From the NCBI RefSeq assembly GCF_000524195.1, contig NW_020170397.1:627305-691304 (forward strand): DNA of 64,000 nucleotides. Reading direction: 5' to 3'. A program made the translations under genes and the position numbers. Position 1 is the first letter of the stretch, and every line of letters begins with the position of its first letter. A model generated the notes under the pieces. That model had not been told where the DNA came from. It saw only the letters and a program-made list of their open reading frames with translations, and did no database searches. Positions 30,315 to 43,349 of this stretch are shown here, one piece after another. Source of the stretch: Echinococcus granulosus (taxonomy: Eukaryota > Platyhelminthes > Cestoda > Cyclophyllidea > Taeniidae).

Positions 30315-33300
30315 AATTTTCTTCTGTTAGGTGATATGTGTAGAGTCCTACCACTGCTCGCTCGACATTCAGATGGCATCAATTTTTCTCTTGGCCATTT
30401 CAAAAGATTCAAAGAAGATATGGCTTCGGTTCCCATTGAATTCAAAAACATCTTAAAAATTATGGCTGATTATTCCTTATTGAAAAGTACGTTGGATATC
30501 TTATTTGAAAAGTGCTTCGTTCCACGGCCACGTTGGCAATAGAGGAGGCATGATAAGGAAAAGAAGTTCTCATAAAGCAAAACGCGCAGAGCCATAAGAT
30601 AAAAAATGGCAAAAGGGTTTGTCATTCTTTAGTTGACAGGTTTTGTAAGAGCGCGAAAGCGTCTGACAGGATGAACAATTGATATTGAGCCATAGGTATC
30701 GAGTATGAACGTGTTTATCATCAATTTTAAAATGTAATCAGAGCCCGCAAAGTTGAATAAGCATGCGATAAATTTTTAAGCAGTTCTCGTTGTTTCAGCT
30801 AGATGTGATACATTACAATCTGGTTGCACATTGTTTTTTACGTCTTTGAGAGTAAGCATTGGCAGCTGGGATGCATAGGTTACTTGCTGGGGAGAACGTG
30901 TATTGAAAGGTAGGAACCCATTAAATCCCAGGGTATTGCTCATATGCATATGTAAAATATGATACTTATATTATCCTATTGTGAAATGGACTATATCTTA
31001 AAATGTGGCCATAAGTTTCTACAAAGAGTAACTAAAGTGCACAGCGTCCAACATTTTTAGCGTGATAGTGTAGCATACAGTAGGACCTGGGGCTACTGGT
31101 ATGTCCCAGAGGCCAGTTCACCTGGCAATGGCTCAATGGTGGGGAACCAAAGTAGCCTCTTTACCAAAACCGAGGCTTAAGAAACCAAATTACTGCCCAA
31201 TCTCTTTCCCTTTTAAGTGTTGCCGCCGACGATTGCCTTGATCAACCTCCCGCGTCAACCATCACAAAGTGATCAGTGCTGTAAGAAAAACACCCACGAC
31301 TCAACCGCGACAGTCATCGAATTTCCATGCAGCTAAGAAGACGCCTAAGCATAACTTCACTGATCCCTTTTGGCAATTCAATGGGATCTGGAGTATAGCC
31401 CTGTATGAAAACTGGATTCGGGGACAGTGAATGTACTAAACCACCACGCGTGTCCATAGCTAGCCGATGGACACTGGCTTTGAAGTAGAATCATGTAACA
31501 AAGGATGGGATTTACCATAGTCCCATGGGAGTTGAGTTTTGCTTCTACTCCTCCTTGACACCTTGTTCTCACTTTAGATCTGCCGAGCCATATCAATATG
31601 GGTTCCATCCAACGAGCATAGAAGTAGATAAAATATCGAGTTCTCGCATATTTGATGTCTTTATGCAGATACGGCAAGCAGCTCCGTAACCAGCATTTCC
31701 AGATGTTTCATGGCTAGGTTCGCTTTAGTTCTTAATTTCTTTCCCGCAGAACACGGGACTGGGGTAGTTGCCAAACGTACGCGTCATCTTCAGCCCTTCT
31801 GTTAGGGACCGGTAAAGACGCGAGAAGATATAATGCTTGGACGTGATATGGATTGTAGGCATTTAAGTACACATAAGTGCGGTTTTCATCCGCAAAATTT
31901 CTAGAGTCCTCTTAAATTTTCCGGCAAAAATTAGGTACAATACTACAAAATATGATATAGATGTCGAAAAAACACCACTAGGACCAGACCCGGGGGAATG
32001 GAAAAGATGAATTGTCCACAAATTTGGTAATAATTAAGCATAATTCACTTTAGCAGAGACCATAGTGCTGCACTCATAAGTAGCTTCGTTTTTAAAATCC
32101 GAATTCCGCTTACGCACCTCATTAGCCAAAGTGCGGATGATTACCACGTCTACACTCGCTTTGGAATTTGGTAAAGAATAGAAAGGCCACATATTTGCAA
32201 GCTAGAGGCAACTTACTTGCGAACGATCCTTTACACTCAAGAGAATGGTTATGGGTACCACTCTACTTCCAATTTTTCAACTGCCACAAGAGGCTCCATT
32301 TTGTTCAGTTAGACTGCAACTTTGAACTTCCTGGGACGTTATTTCTACTTGACACCTAAGAGTAAAATGTGATGATTGTATTGTATCGCCCTAAAATAAA
32401 AAAAATATACATATTTGACTCAACATTTTATGCGAGAACTTTGCTAGCCCCATCTGCCCTAGAATTAAAAATTGGGGTGGGTCTAATGCTAAAATTCCAG
32501 GATTTAAGGTCATTGGCAGTGCTTAAGCGGCTGGTTCACCACTGCAAAATCCACTTTCCTGTTGAATACTTCCTGTCTTAGGCTCTTCCTAGTAATTGCA
32601 TATTCATTACAGCCTCAGAAAAGCGTCCTCATAAAACTAAATAAAATTTTTAATTTTACTGACAAAACTTAGTAATTCTAATTTATTTAAATTTTACAAG
32701 ACGAAAAACTAGGTACAGAACACTGCGATTGAATTATCTCGACATCAGTGTTGAACGCCCGGAGGGGCCATGACGCAAGAGAAAATGGCACTGAGATTGT
32801 CGAACAAAAGCATTTCACATCTTAATTAAATCCACAAACAGATTCGTTATGCAGCCTAGTGCAAAAAAACAATTCTCGCTCAAAACTAAAAATACACAAA
32901 ATATTTGAAGCCTTCACGATCATCAAAAGTGACGACCCAACGAAGTGTAAAAATAAGAAATGGAATCCGGTCACTGATGCGTTCCCATGAGAGACGAATG
33001 GTTACTGCTAGCGGTCGGAGATTCGGTGTCTAGCTAGCAAGGACCTGAAAGCGAAGCTGCAAATAGTCTGCTTCTCCACAAGGATTGGAAAAGATGCATG
33101 TACAGTGGTAATGCAATTCCCAGCCCCTCCAATTTTTACCACATTATGAAGGCCTGAAGAAAATTTTACGGACTTACTTAGACTCTGTGAACTTTGCCAT
33201 GGCCGAGTGAGTTGTTCTATGCGCCCGTGAGAGAAGAGAGCTGGAATAAAGAGGGCTTCATCCTTAAAATTCAAATTTATGCGGCTATCAACTATATACT

Positions 33301-33649
33301 CCACTCCATGACTGAGTAATTAGCAAAACAAGTTTATTAGATCTGCAGTGGAAGTTCGCCTCAAATTCGGGCTCATTTCTGCAATCGTTTTATCTCTGTG
33401 TAAGTGGCATTGAACTATGAAGGTTAGCGTGACACCCAAAACAGTGATTGCATAAAATAACAACAACTCAAAAGCAGGAGTTCAAGGGTGGGATCAACTG
33501 CAGTGTAGTAATCGATGGCAATCATACAACAGGTCCGAATACCACAAAACGATGGAACAGCTACAAGCCATATGCCCCGAAGCATTCTTGTCCTACCTGA
33601 CGATTTCAAAACACCAAGTATCCCAGACCGTGTGCTAGCGCTGGAAAAC
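30315..33649. other. Spacer after beta-tubulin
   Basis: 3.3 kb of AT-rich DNA. Apart from repeat copy 7 (31075-31600) I see no supportable gene or RNA. Confidence 0.45.
31075..31400 (+). repeat. Interspersed repeat copy 7, modules A (partial) and B
   Basis: Module A remnant GGGGCTACTGGTATGTCCCA with AGAGGCCAGTTCACCTGGCA. It is followed at about 31205-31330 by a module B copy (TTTTAAGTGTTGCCGCCGAC, ACAGTCATCGAATTTCCATG). Weaker similarity to the 3' part of copy 1 continues to about 31600. Confidence 0.6.
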
Positions 33650-33872
33650 CTACAGGGCACAGAGAACTCCTGAAAAAGAAATTTGAAGTTCTAGCTTCAA
33701 TTTCCTTGGGCTTACCTCTAAATTCTACCCATTCATCTAGGCACATTAGGCAAAATAATCTGAACATTTCTTCGTTTTCGGCAAGGACAGTATTAAGTTC
33801 TCCATTATCTTTCACCATTCTAAAGGCTTTAAACCTACTTCTGTAAACAGTAAGATGTTGCGAGGCGCTCAT
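33650..33872 (-). CDS. Weak candidate small gene or exon pair, unknown
   Basis: The minus-strand open segment 33872-33716 starts MSASQHLTVYRSRFKAFRMV and reads as a plausible helical, charged protein, ending in a strong donor (GAG|gtaagc). A 46 bp intron and a tttttcag acceptor at 33669 follow; translation then stops after a few codons (33650), giving about 58 aa. An acceptor upstream (at 33896) with open phase means it could instead be an internal exon of a longer gene. No family recognised. The support is splice-site quality and protein-like composition only. Confidence 0.25.
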
Positions 33873-34756
33873 TTTGGATTCGAGGCTTCTACCAACCTGT
33901 TTTTGCCAGCTTTTGTCTCAAACTGAGTGAATGTCAGCTTTTGGTCTTTGATTATGGTCTCCCTATAATGTGTTTAAAGTGGACAGAACCGTCGATCACT
34001 TCTATCCACCCTTTTTTACTGACATTTATTCGAAGTTTGCAGTCCCCTGCATTGTAGCTTCAGGAAGTTTGATAGGATTAGGATTAAGCCATTAGAAAGG
34101 TGCTGAGGCAACTAGTGAAGAGTGCGTTGCCTACAACCGTTCAGGTACCAGCTTAAATTAACGTCCGTTTCGACTCCTCTCAAACGTGATGCTTAGACTC
34201 CTTGAATTTGTGCTAATTTGCATTTCAAACTCAACAGTTTCTTCTTAAAATGAGGTTTTTTTCACAGTTGAGTCAGAAGATATTCCGCACTAATTCTACG
34301 GTTCGCGAATCTTCTTTAAGCTTGACTTAAAACGTACCAAGCTTGAAAATGCTTCGAGAGATTTTACTGTGATTGATGATTTTTTCGAGCTCTTTTGTTT
34401 TGACATCCTTCCTTTTCACTTGAATGCTTTACCCACTGCCCTTCAGGCGGTGATGCACCTTATTGCCACCAACTTTATAAAAGTTGTCATTCACTAAGAT
34501 GATGCTGCTGTGCCTACCTCTACTATGAAAATTCATGATTAAAATTGACGTCTCATTCAGCTTTTCGAAGTGTATATTTGGTGCTTCACAGTTTTATGTT
34601 TCGTGTATGTTTGGTAAATAGGAAGGGCTTATAAGCCTGACATTAATCGCTTTCCTCACTCGCTAAAACTACATTCTCAAAAATGCTTAATGAATTTTCA
34701 CCTCTAACGGGTTCTGTTACCGTTCTATTGCAAACTTTACTAAGCTAGCAAAGCCT

Positions 34757-34879
34757 TTATTTACATGCTTTGGCATAAATAAAATGTAAATTAGGGAAAT
34801 TCTTCTCAATTTCCATCAACCTTAATCCGAGATACCGCACCGACGGGTATTTGCGCAGTGTTGGAGCAAGATGGCTGTC
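34757..34879 (-). CDS. Candidate terminal exon (possibly of UBE2V)
   Basis: Minus-strand phase-0 acceptor (aaacag) then 40 codons reading DSHLAPTLRKYPSVRYLG and on to a stop whose TAA sits in an AAATAAAG signal. Its spacing resembles the UEV C-terminus (D-x5-P-x-L-x-K-W, then S-[IV]-[KR], L-x-x-L, M, N-x3-L). Joined to the UBE2V exons it would give 134 aa, close to the 145 of human UBE2V2. The similarity is thin and the intron would be 2.7 kb, so this is a hypothesis. Confidence 0.3.
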   Translation of the reverse strand, partial: DSHLAPTLRKYPSVRYLGLRLMEIEKNFPNLHFIYAKACK

Positions 34880-37622
34880 CTGTTTTGTGTACTCGGTGTC
34901 TTGGCTCAAATGAACGTGGCTATGCTCAAATACATAAGGAAGCGTCTTTTGGTGCACACTTCACGACTGACACTGACCACTGAAATTTTATCCAAAATCC
35001 CCACAGATTGTTGAAAAAATTCCCTACTGCAATGCTTCAGTGATGCACCACCTGCTCACTCCAATGACATCCAACATTGCAGTGTCAAATTCATTCCTCA
35101 TACCGGCCATCTGTCTTGACACACTATTGCTGGAGGAAGAAGTGCGTCCGACTGCCTTCCGGCACGATCATTACCGAATCTATGAAGTAAGCTGAATCAT
35201 GACACTCGGGAGCAGTACCATGCTATTTGGGATTCATTCCAAAAAGGCCGAAACACGAAATGAACAACGAAGGTTTACGTGAGGAGATTGAGGTTACGCC
35301 TGATGGATTACTTTGTCATGGGGATCTAGTCGCTGTTGCTGTAACATTGGCATTAGCAGCCTTAAAGGGCTGGGTGTGGAGAAAGTGAGACTCTTAGCTC
35401 TTCCCACGTGCTGGTGGATTACTGATCGTGAGGAATAAAATTGGCTTTTATTTCGGTCTCACAATGCTCTTCTCACGCCTGTCAAGGGGTTGTTAAAACT
35501 GTAATCTGGAATGTCTCTTTTAATGTTTCCGTCTTTGCTATATAGTGCCTAGTTAATAGAAAAATACCCAATGGAGTGAACAACGGCAACTAGTCGAATT
35601 CGTGATTTGTTTCTTCCTCGATGTGTACGAGGTGAGCCAAACCAACGCTTCAAGACAGCCGAATTTTTTTTAATTCAATTTCATGTAACCATCTCGGAAT
35701 GGCTCCTAAGTTCTACCACAGCGACTTGGATAGCATGGGATAACATAAACATTTCCCACCTCGTTACGTTAATAGTCCCATCTAAGCGCCATTTCAAGGC
35801 TTCGCCCTCGCATAGTCGCAGCTCAACGAACTTCCACTTCTGCTCGTAGCAAGTGTGTGCGCGCCAAAGGTCAACTCAATTTTCAGCCCGGGTAACGCGA
35901 ACCGCATAGGAGTCAATTTGAATGTCGTGAAAATTACCCTATCCTAACATACCTCTCGTCAAGAGAAATAGGCACCCACCTGGGCGATCTAGTTCAACTC
36001 GATGACTCCCGGCCGCAGGGATTAGAATGGTCAGTTAAACGTTAAGACACAACCAGTTTCCAGAATAACTCCCAATTTTCTCCCAGATATGCAGAATGAA
36101 ACGAACGAAACAAGGTCAATATGATCCGCGCTGCGGCAACATGCGGCATAAAACCTCAAACGCCGAGGGCACGGAACCTAGAAGAACAAGACTTCGATCA
36201 GATTGCCTAAATATTATTACTATTAAGGACGTGGACAGGGTAAAGTACTTTAATTTGCCAAGCTTCACAAAACCACAATTTAAAATCATTGCATGCTCAT
36301 AATACACCACGTTTCTTTCCTTCCAAGTGGTAAGACTTGAGGAGATACCAAACTGACAAGCGGAGCGGGAGAAAGAGAGGAAGGACAGATAGCGTGCGGG
36401 TGGTATAAGAGAGGTCACGTCAGGTGGTGTCGACGGTGCAAATCAGTGCTGTAGGGCGGCGAAAAAGAGGAACAACAAGACGACAATTGATTTGGCAGCT
36501 AGTCGGACTAGTAGCACGAGCCGTCCGGTGGCTGATCCAACTTAGCATTCTCCTTCTGTGTCATCATGGTTCGAAGATCAAAGAGGACGTTGCGAATCAA
36601 CATTCCTCGACGCCAAGCCCGAAGGGAAGGAACCTTTGAGTTGTCAATCTACAATAGAAAAATAAGCCAAGGCTTGACAAAATTTGGGCCGATTAAGTCA
36701 GGTAATATTGAAGGCCGAATTATGACATCGAAATGGCGAATGTCCATAAGCAAAATAAGTGATAACATTGAGATTTACTTGTGCAAATCTCTGGCAATTC
36801 AAACATTAGCAACTGACGCCTTCACTATGCCATACCTGTTATTGGTTTGCAAGGAGGCAATATGCACGTTTAATGGCATTCACATGGTCAAAGTGTAAAA
36901 GAAGCGGTAGTGGAAATTTACTATTATCTTGGTATGTGCTTAGGAGTTCTTAAACATTTGGAGAACAAGTGAAAGAACAACACTGATCTTATCACAGCAT
37001 CGTAATCGACAAATCAGCCATCAAAGGTGATGACGACAGCAGCTGATGCTCCAATCAAATTGACACTCAGCAAGGTTTATTGAAAAGGAATAGTCGCACT
37101 TTTGACAGCATAGAACTCGTGCAAATAGCAGCATGAGTTTGGTGAACGAATAAAGCTACACATTTGCATTTCATTAATCACCAAAACGAAAAGTCAACCA
37201 AGTCCGATGGTAAATCTACCTTAAGTTACAAAATGCATTGCACTTTGAACACTCATTGTACCTGCACGATATTAGAACGGTTCATGTGCTCCTCAATCCA
37301 TTAACTCTGGGTATACCGATGATTGATGTAATAAAATGACGCACGCGTGTGCGTGGTGGAAACGAAGCACAAAAAAGCTTTCAAAAAGTTACAAGAAGTT
37401 TAGAGAGCTAGTAGATGGAGGACTCGTCCCAATGAACAACAAAAGGTGAAGCTACAAATTTCAGAAGAGCAATTTGATCTCCGTTGGCAAACACCTCAAT
37501 TTAGAGCGCACCACTTTTGCAAGAAGGGTTACTTTTCGACCATCAGAGAATAACCAAATATTCACAAACTTTACAAATGACAAAGAAGTTCGGAATAATT
37601 GTATGTAAAAATCAGGACCTAC
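34880..37622. other. Intron of UBE2V or spacer
   Basis: 2.7 kb with no confident gene. An ATG-initiated 110-codon frame at 36566-36898 (+), rich in Arg/Lys at its start, has no recognised homology. Near 37580 a minus-strand stretch DGRKVTLLAK faintly recalls the UEV DARS-x3-LAKW segment but breaks frame and lacks an acceptor. Confidence 0.35.
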
Positions 37623-39190
37623 CTGACCACCGCCGCCAACTCCATCCATATTAATTTGCGTAATAAATCTGCAAGTAGAATCGAGCTTTCTTAAGTTTAA
37701 TGCAGGATATTAAAAACCAATTCAATATATACATAACTTGTTACCATTCCTCCCCTACTTAGGTTAAAAAGTGAAAGATTCTGAAGTCATGAAATGCATT
37801 TAAGAGCTTTTTTTCGTCAGTGTAAAGATGATGTAGCATACGCGTCTGAGCAGCAAGGTGTGAAGCGCTCTTGAGAAAACATGGAAGGAGACAAAAAAGA
37901 CCCAGGTGGCAATGATGTGACGAGGATTGCCACGTGGTGATTCGTAAGCTAGTCGAGGCATGCAAAACGCCACTAACTCCATTTCAACAATAGGGTAGCG
38001 TATCAAAAGTCTCTAATCAATCCTAACATTGGAAATATGCTGAATAGCAATTGATTACCATGTCGTAATAGGTTATTTTTTAAGTACTCGATAATATTAA
38101 CACAAAAGAATGGAAGTAAATGGAATAAATCGACCTATTTCTCAAATAATCAATTGCATAGAGGAGTAAAATTAAAGCCCTATATTTCTGGTTGATCCCA
38201 TAAATACGTCACTAAGACGATCCCAAATTTACAAAGAATATTACCTGACTTCTGGGGGCTTATCCGGGTAGTCATTCCCGCAAACTATCTGTAAATTGTA
38301 TATTTTATTTTGAAATGGAGTTTTGGCTGGCCCTATAATCATGCCATTCCAGGTTGTCAATGTATTGTCGTCATTATTTTCAAGGCCCCAACTTATTGTG
38401 CCATCATTTGATCCTTTCTGCCCTGCCTCCAACTCGTCCATCAGGTAGAAAATTCGAGGTACAGTCACTAAAAAGTAACAATTAAGTATAAATTAAGTGC
38501 TATTTAAGCTCAGAGACGAGTGTCGAAAAAAAATGCACTAATAATAGTGGGGTGGAAATATTCACAATAAGGTTCGGTTTAAAATAACTAATGGGCCGCA
38601 AAATTGCGCCCCATTTCTGAAAACAAAAAATACTTTCCTTAAAAGAATTGAAACCATGTAAAAGTGAAAAATGTAGCATGCATGTTCCAGAAAAACACTG
38701 CGACCGAATAGGTTTGTGTATCACCCGCAAGAATATTAATACCCGGAAAAAACCCCTAGGGGGAAAGGATGAATCAAAGGAACAAAGACTGTGGTATATT
38801 CGAAAAGTGGAACGTTACACGCTGTTAAAATAAACCTAGGGACAATACACAAGGAAACCCAAAGATGACTCAAGGCCCCAACAAAACGTGTAAGAACATT
38901 TCCAATGAGATAGATAAAGTGTGACAACTTCAAGACCAGAGCCACTCTGCTTGCCTGGTGCAAAACAGGGTTATTGATAATTTACAGAGACTGAAGAACA
39001 CGGGCACAGCAAACTGCTTATCAAGTTTGATATATATGCGGGAGAAACCCCAAATATGGCGGAGCTTCAAGGAATTCCATCTTCCTCTTAACTGTACTAA
39101 AGCAACACAATAGACCAGGCCTCCGCTATTTACTCCCAAAGAAATAGAAATCGAAATCCACGACCTCCGTGACTCACCGGTCTGGCTCAT
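37623..39190 (-). CDS. UBE2V2: Ubiquitin-conjugating enzyme E2 variant (UEV1/MMS2 type), 3' end uncertain
   Basis: UEV proteins lack the catalytic Cys and partner UBC13 to build Lys63-linked ubiquitin chains in DNA-damage tolerance and signalling. Three minus-strand exons are supported: 39190-39178, 38467-38245 and 37668-37623. The first coding exon has only 13 nt (ATG AGC CAG ACC G, donor gtgagt) and joins in phase to give [20 protein letters not shown] (human ends the same segment VPRNFRLLEELEEG). Then follow [48 protein letters not shown] and the [11 protein letters not shown] segment. The remaining 50 or so residues are missing after a phase-0 donor; the best candidate exon is at 34757-34879. 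UBE2V1 versus V2 cannot be separated. Confidence 0.88.
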
Positions 39191-40054
39191 CTCTGATTAC
39201 TGCGGTGGGTGAACGATCTGGTAAAACAACCATCAAAAGTCCAATTAGAGGTGGCAGGCACCAGCTTTTTCCTACACCAACTTTAAATATTTTAATATGA
39301 CCTAGAATGTTTTGTTACGTGATAAAAAAATTTTGCCCAAAACGATGTCTAAGTAAATAACTAACAAGAATCAAGGCGCTAGCAAGAGCTGCTTATTAAA
39401 AGAGAGTACATTTTTAGCATTGTTGTGTAAAATGTCTGCATTACCCGATATAATGATAAATTTTCTGCCTGAGCCTAAAAAGTATTTTTTAAATTATAAA
39501 CCAAACGTTTAAAAGGCATTTAAGAAAAAAAGTAGCATTAATGGACTTTTTGACCATTACCTACTTTATTTCGCTTATTTAATGCGTTCCCTCATAATCA
39601 ATGGAGACTTATTGACCTTTAGTTAATCTGCACAACTTAGCCCCGCCTCTCAACATGCTCGGTCTCTATGGTGGAGGTGTTCCCTACGTACTTGAAGTAT
39701 AGTTTGGGTAAATTGAGTAACTACGCAACATTGAGGAACTTTCAAAACTACATGACCATTTTTTGAGAACCTTTCTAAGGGTTACGTTCCAAGAACATTT
39801 CTGCACACTGGGCCTTCGCATTTGTTTAAATTTACTTTAACTAATAAATACTAGCATTGCATCGGAAGCGACTCGCTTCTGCTTTAGACTACGCTCTTGT
39901 CTCCTTCTCTAGTTTGTCTGGGTTTAGGTACGCCTCAGGTAGTCAGGGCATCGCATATCTGTTACCCCGAGATGGGAGGGTGGCGTGTAGTTCGTTTTTG
40001 CCTTTTTACCTGATTACTCCAAGCTGTTATCCACTTGTCTTTTAGCGCACGGAA
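39191..40054. other. Divergent spacer UBE2V / MBLAC1
   Basis: 864 bp between two start codons pointing apart, so it should hold both promoters. Very AT-rich; no element recognised. A strong acceptor (cttgtcttttag) lies 10 nt before the MBLAC1 ATG. Confidence 0.4.
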
Positions 40055-40683
40055 ATGGCTCCTTATCGGGTCATCGTTTGTCGCGACGGGTTTTGTGGTC
40101 AATTGGAAAATGGACTATTTAGAGCAGCTTGTACCATCTCGTTAATATGCGGGACGTTTAACATTCTCTTCGACCCTGGTGGTCCCTGGGATAGGGATTT
40201 GGTTTTGTTTATCCTCGCTAAATATGGCCTTAAATCTGAAGACATCGACTTTGCTATTTGTTCCCATGGCCACGTCGACCACATTGGTAATTTGAATTAT
40301 TTCCCCAATGCGACTATCATCATCGGAACGGAAATAATGCGGCATGGTGGCGTCGTGAAGCATCATTTCTCTGAATCCAACCCCTTCGTAATTGACGAAA
40401 ATGCATGTTCCCATGGGATTTTAACATTGCTTTTTCTTAGGTTCGTGTAATATACACTCCCGGACACACAACCAACGATGTCTCATTAGTTGTGGAAGGA
40501 GTGCCTAGTTTGGGAACTGTTGTTGTGAGTGGTGACATCTTTGAAAATCAGTGCGATCGGGAGAATCCAAATTTATGGAGGGATAACAGTCTGAACCCTG
40601 AATTGCAGGAGCGTAGTCGACGTCTAATTGCATCTTTTGCTGACTACATTATTCCCGGTCATGGATCAATGTTCAAGGTATGA
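40055..40683 (+). CDS. MBLAC1: Metallo-beta-lactamase domain protein 1
   Basis: Two exons, best read as 40055-40402 and 40441-40683, giving 196 aa. MBLAC1 is a zinc hydrolase of the metallo-beta-lactamase fold; the human enzyme is reported to process histone pre-mRNA. The hallmark HxHxDH is present as SHGHVDHIGNL near residue 71. TPGHT and the late IIPGHG supply further metal-ligand histidines, and VVVSGDIFEN carries the bridging Asp. The 38 bp intron starts GC and ends AG, joining VIDEN to VRVIYTPGHT. A GT donor at 40388 is possible (53 bp intron, also in phase) but would delete VIDEN. The start is the first ATG after a strong splice acceptor. The gene is tail-to-tail with TTLL1. Confidence 0.92.
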
Positions 40684-40687
40684 GCAA

Positions 40688-40693
40688 TTTATT
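40688..40693 (-). promoter_or_regulatory. Polyadenylation signal of TTLL1
   Basis: AATAAA on the minus strand, 62 bp past the TTLL1 stop and only 5 bp from the end of MBLAC1 coding sequence. Confidence 0.6.
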
Positions 40694-40727
40694 GCTCTTT
40701 TTCTTGTTTTCTAAGTAACAGTACCCT

Positions 40728-40733
40728 AATAAA
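40728..40733 (+). promoter_or_regulatory. Polyadenylation signal of MBLAC1
   Basis: AATAAA on the plus strand, 45 bp past the MBLAC1 stop and 22 bp before the TTLL1 stop codon. Confidence 0.65.
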
Positions 40734-40754
40734 CACTGTAAATGGGGAATTATT

Positions 40755-42045
<1,291 letters not shown>

Positions 42046-42764
42046 TTGCTACCACGGTAATTATTCCATTTATTTATTAAAACGAAACAGTCTTAATTCT
42101 GTGACTTAATAGTTCGTGGTGAGCATGCATATAAAAAAGCACAAATATTTAAAGGGTTAAAAGCATCTTCTCTACTACTTCTAAAACGAGATGCAAAATT
42201 GTGTGATAGAATTCTGTTTCCCGAGGTTTCTTCGTTGTATAGAGGTAAAGGATATTAAAAATCGAGTTTTTTGCCGATGATTATCTTGATTGTGCAGTAT
42301 TATATGCGATAAGGGAATCATGTTTTCTGGCTCTTGCGAATAATATGGTAATGGAAAGTATCGACATAAACGTGTTCCTTGTTTTGATTTTAAAATCCAA
42401 AATATCTAAAAAGCACTTCAGAGTAATAGAATTTTATATTAAGCTTCCCATTTACCACTCTATAGCACTAAAAATGCGGAATAGAAACTCCTTGACCATG
42501 TCATATTACCAAGACTGTATTGTGGGACGAGACTCCTCGGTCTCCGCTTCCCGATTCCTAGCGTTCCTAGACAAGCCCGATTGGTTTGCTTTGGACATCT
42601 TTATTAAAGACGACAAGATGTATAGGGAAAATACAATATTCAAGAAGGAGGGGAACCGCAGTCACTAGGTAAGGGAGAGGGCAATCCTGTTACCAGGTTC
42701 GAATTTCCTGCTTGCCTCCTCCCTGAAAGGCACATTAAAACAGCATAAGTATTATAGTATTGTA

Positions 42765-42900
42765 GTGTCCCGTGACTCTGTGAAGACGAAGGAAGACACA
42801 ATACACGGGTAGAATATATTTTCAGCACAGAAAAGGTGTCTTGGCTATTGGCATGGCCCGAAAGGTTAGCCCATCCAGCGAGATACAAGAGGGCTAATCC
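42765..42900 (+). repeat. Interspersed repeat copy 8, module A
   Basis: TGACTCTGTGAAGACGAAGG, CACAATACACGGGTAGAATA, GGCTATTGGCATGGCCCGAA, and CCAGCGAGATACAAGAGGGC align with copies 4 and 6. Confidence 0.75.
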
Positions 42901-43275
42901 AATGTACAAAAAAGTGGCGCCTCGCCTGTTTGGGGATAAACCACTATCGTATTACAGTATTATTACCAATCCAATGTAATTACTAGTCCCAGCAACCCAC
43001 TCTGACACCACCTCTTTTTCTTAACTAATCGATAAGCTATTGACTACAGTGTACAATAAACACACCGAGAAGGAGCACGTATCCGCCCTCGGCTCTCGTC
43101 GACTACGTGAACTCAGAAGTAACACTGCCTAGTCTCAGATTGAATATTGTCGCTCCTTCACATTCACAACATAAGGTGTATCCCTTCTTCCAATGAACTT
43201 ACTGAGGTGTGCACCATCGACAACCTCAAGAGCTCACCTCAATGCCTTTGTTATGACCTGTTATTTAGGAAAATG

Positions 43276-43281
43276 TTTATT
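43276..43281 (-). promoter_or_regulatory. Polyadenylation signal of SOAT
   Basis: AATAAA on the minus strand, about 70 bp past the stop codon. Confidence 0.6.
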
Positions 43282-43349
43282 GTCAGTAAAAAAGAGTTTG
43301 ATAACACAGTTGTCCTGCCATAAAAAGATAATCATTAAATCCAAAATCA

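Larger units (their letters stand above)
42046..43349. other. Spacer TTLL1 / SOAT with repeat and tRNA-like box
   Basis: 1.3 kb holding repeat copy 8 (42765-42900). About 80 bp before it there is a sequence GGTTCGAATTTCC that resembles an internal pol III B box. No gene found. Confidence 0.45.

Noticed and set aside
36566..36898. 110-codon ATG-started frame
   Set aside because: No family, no splice or promoter context; kept only as a note in the spacer entry.
37461..37622. UBE2V terminal exon immediately after 37623
   Set aside because: DGRKVTLLAK looks faintly like the family, but there is no acceptor, the frame must shift at an A-run, and the rest does not align; retained intron is simpler.
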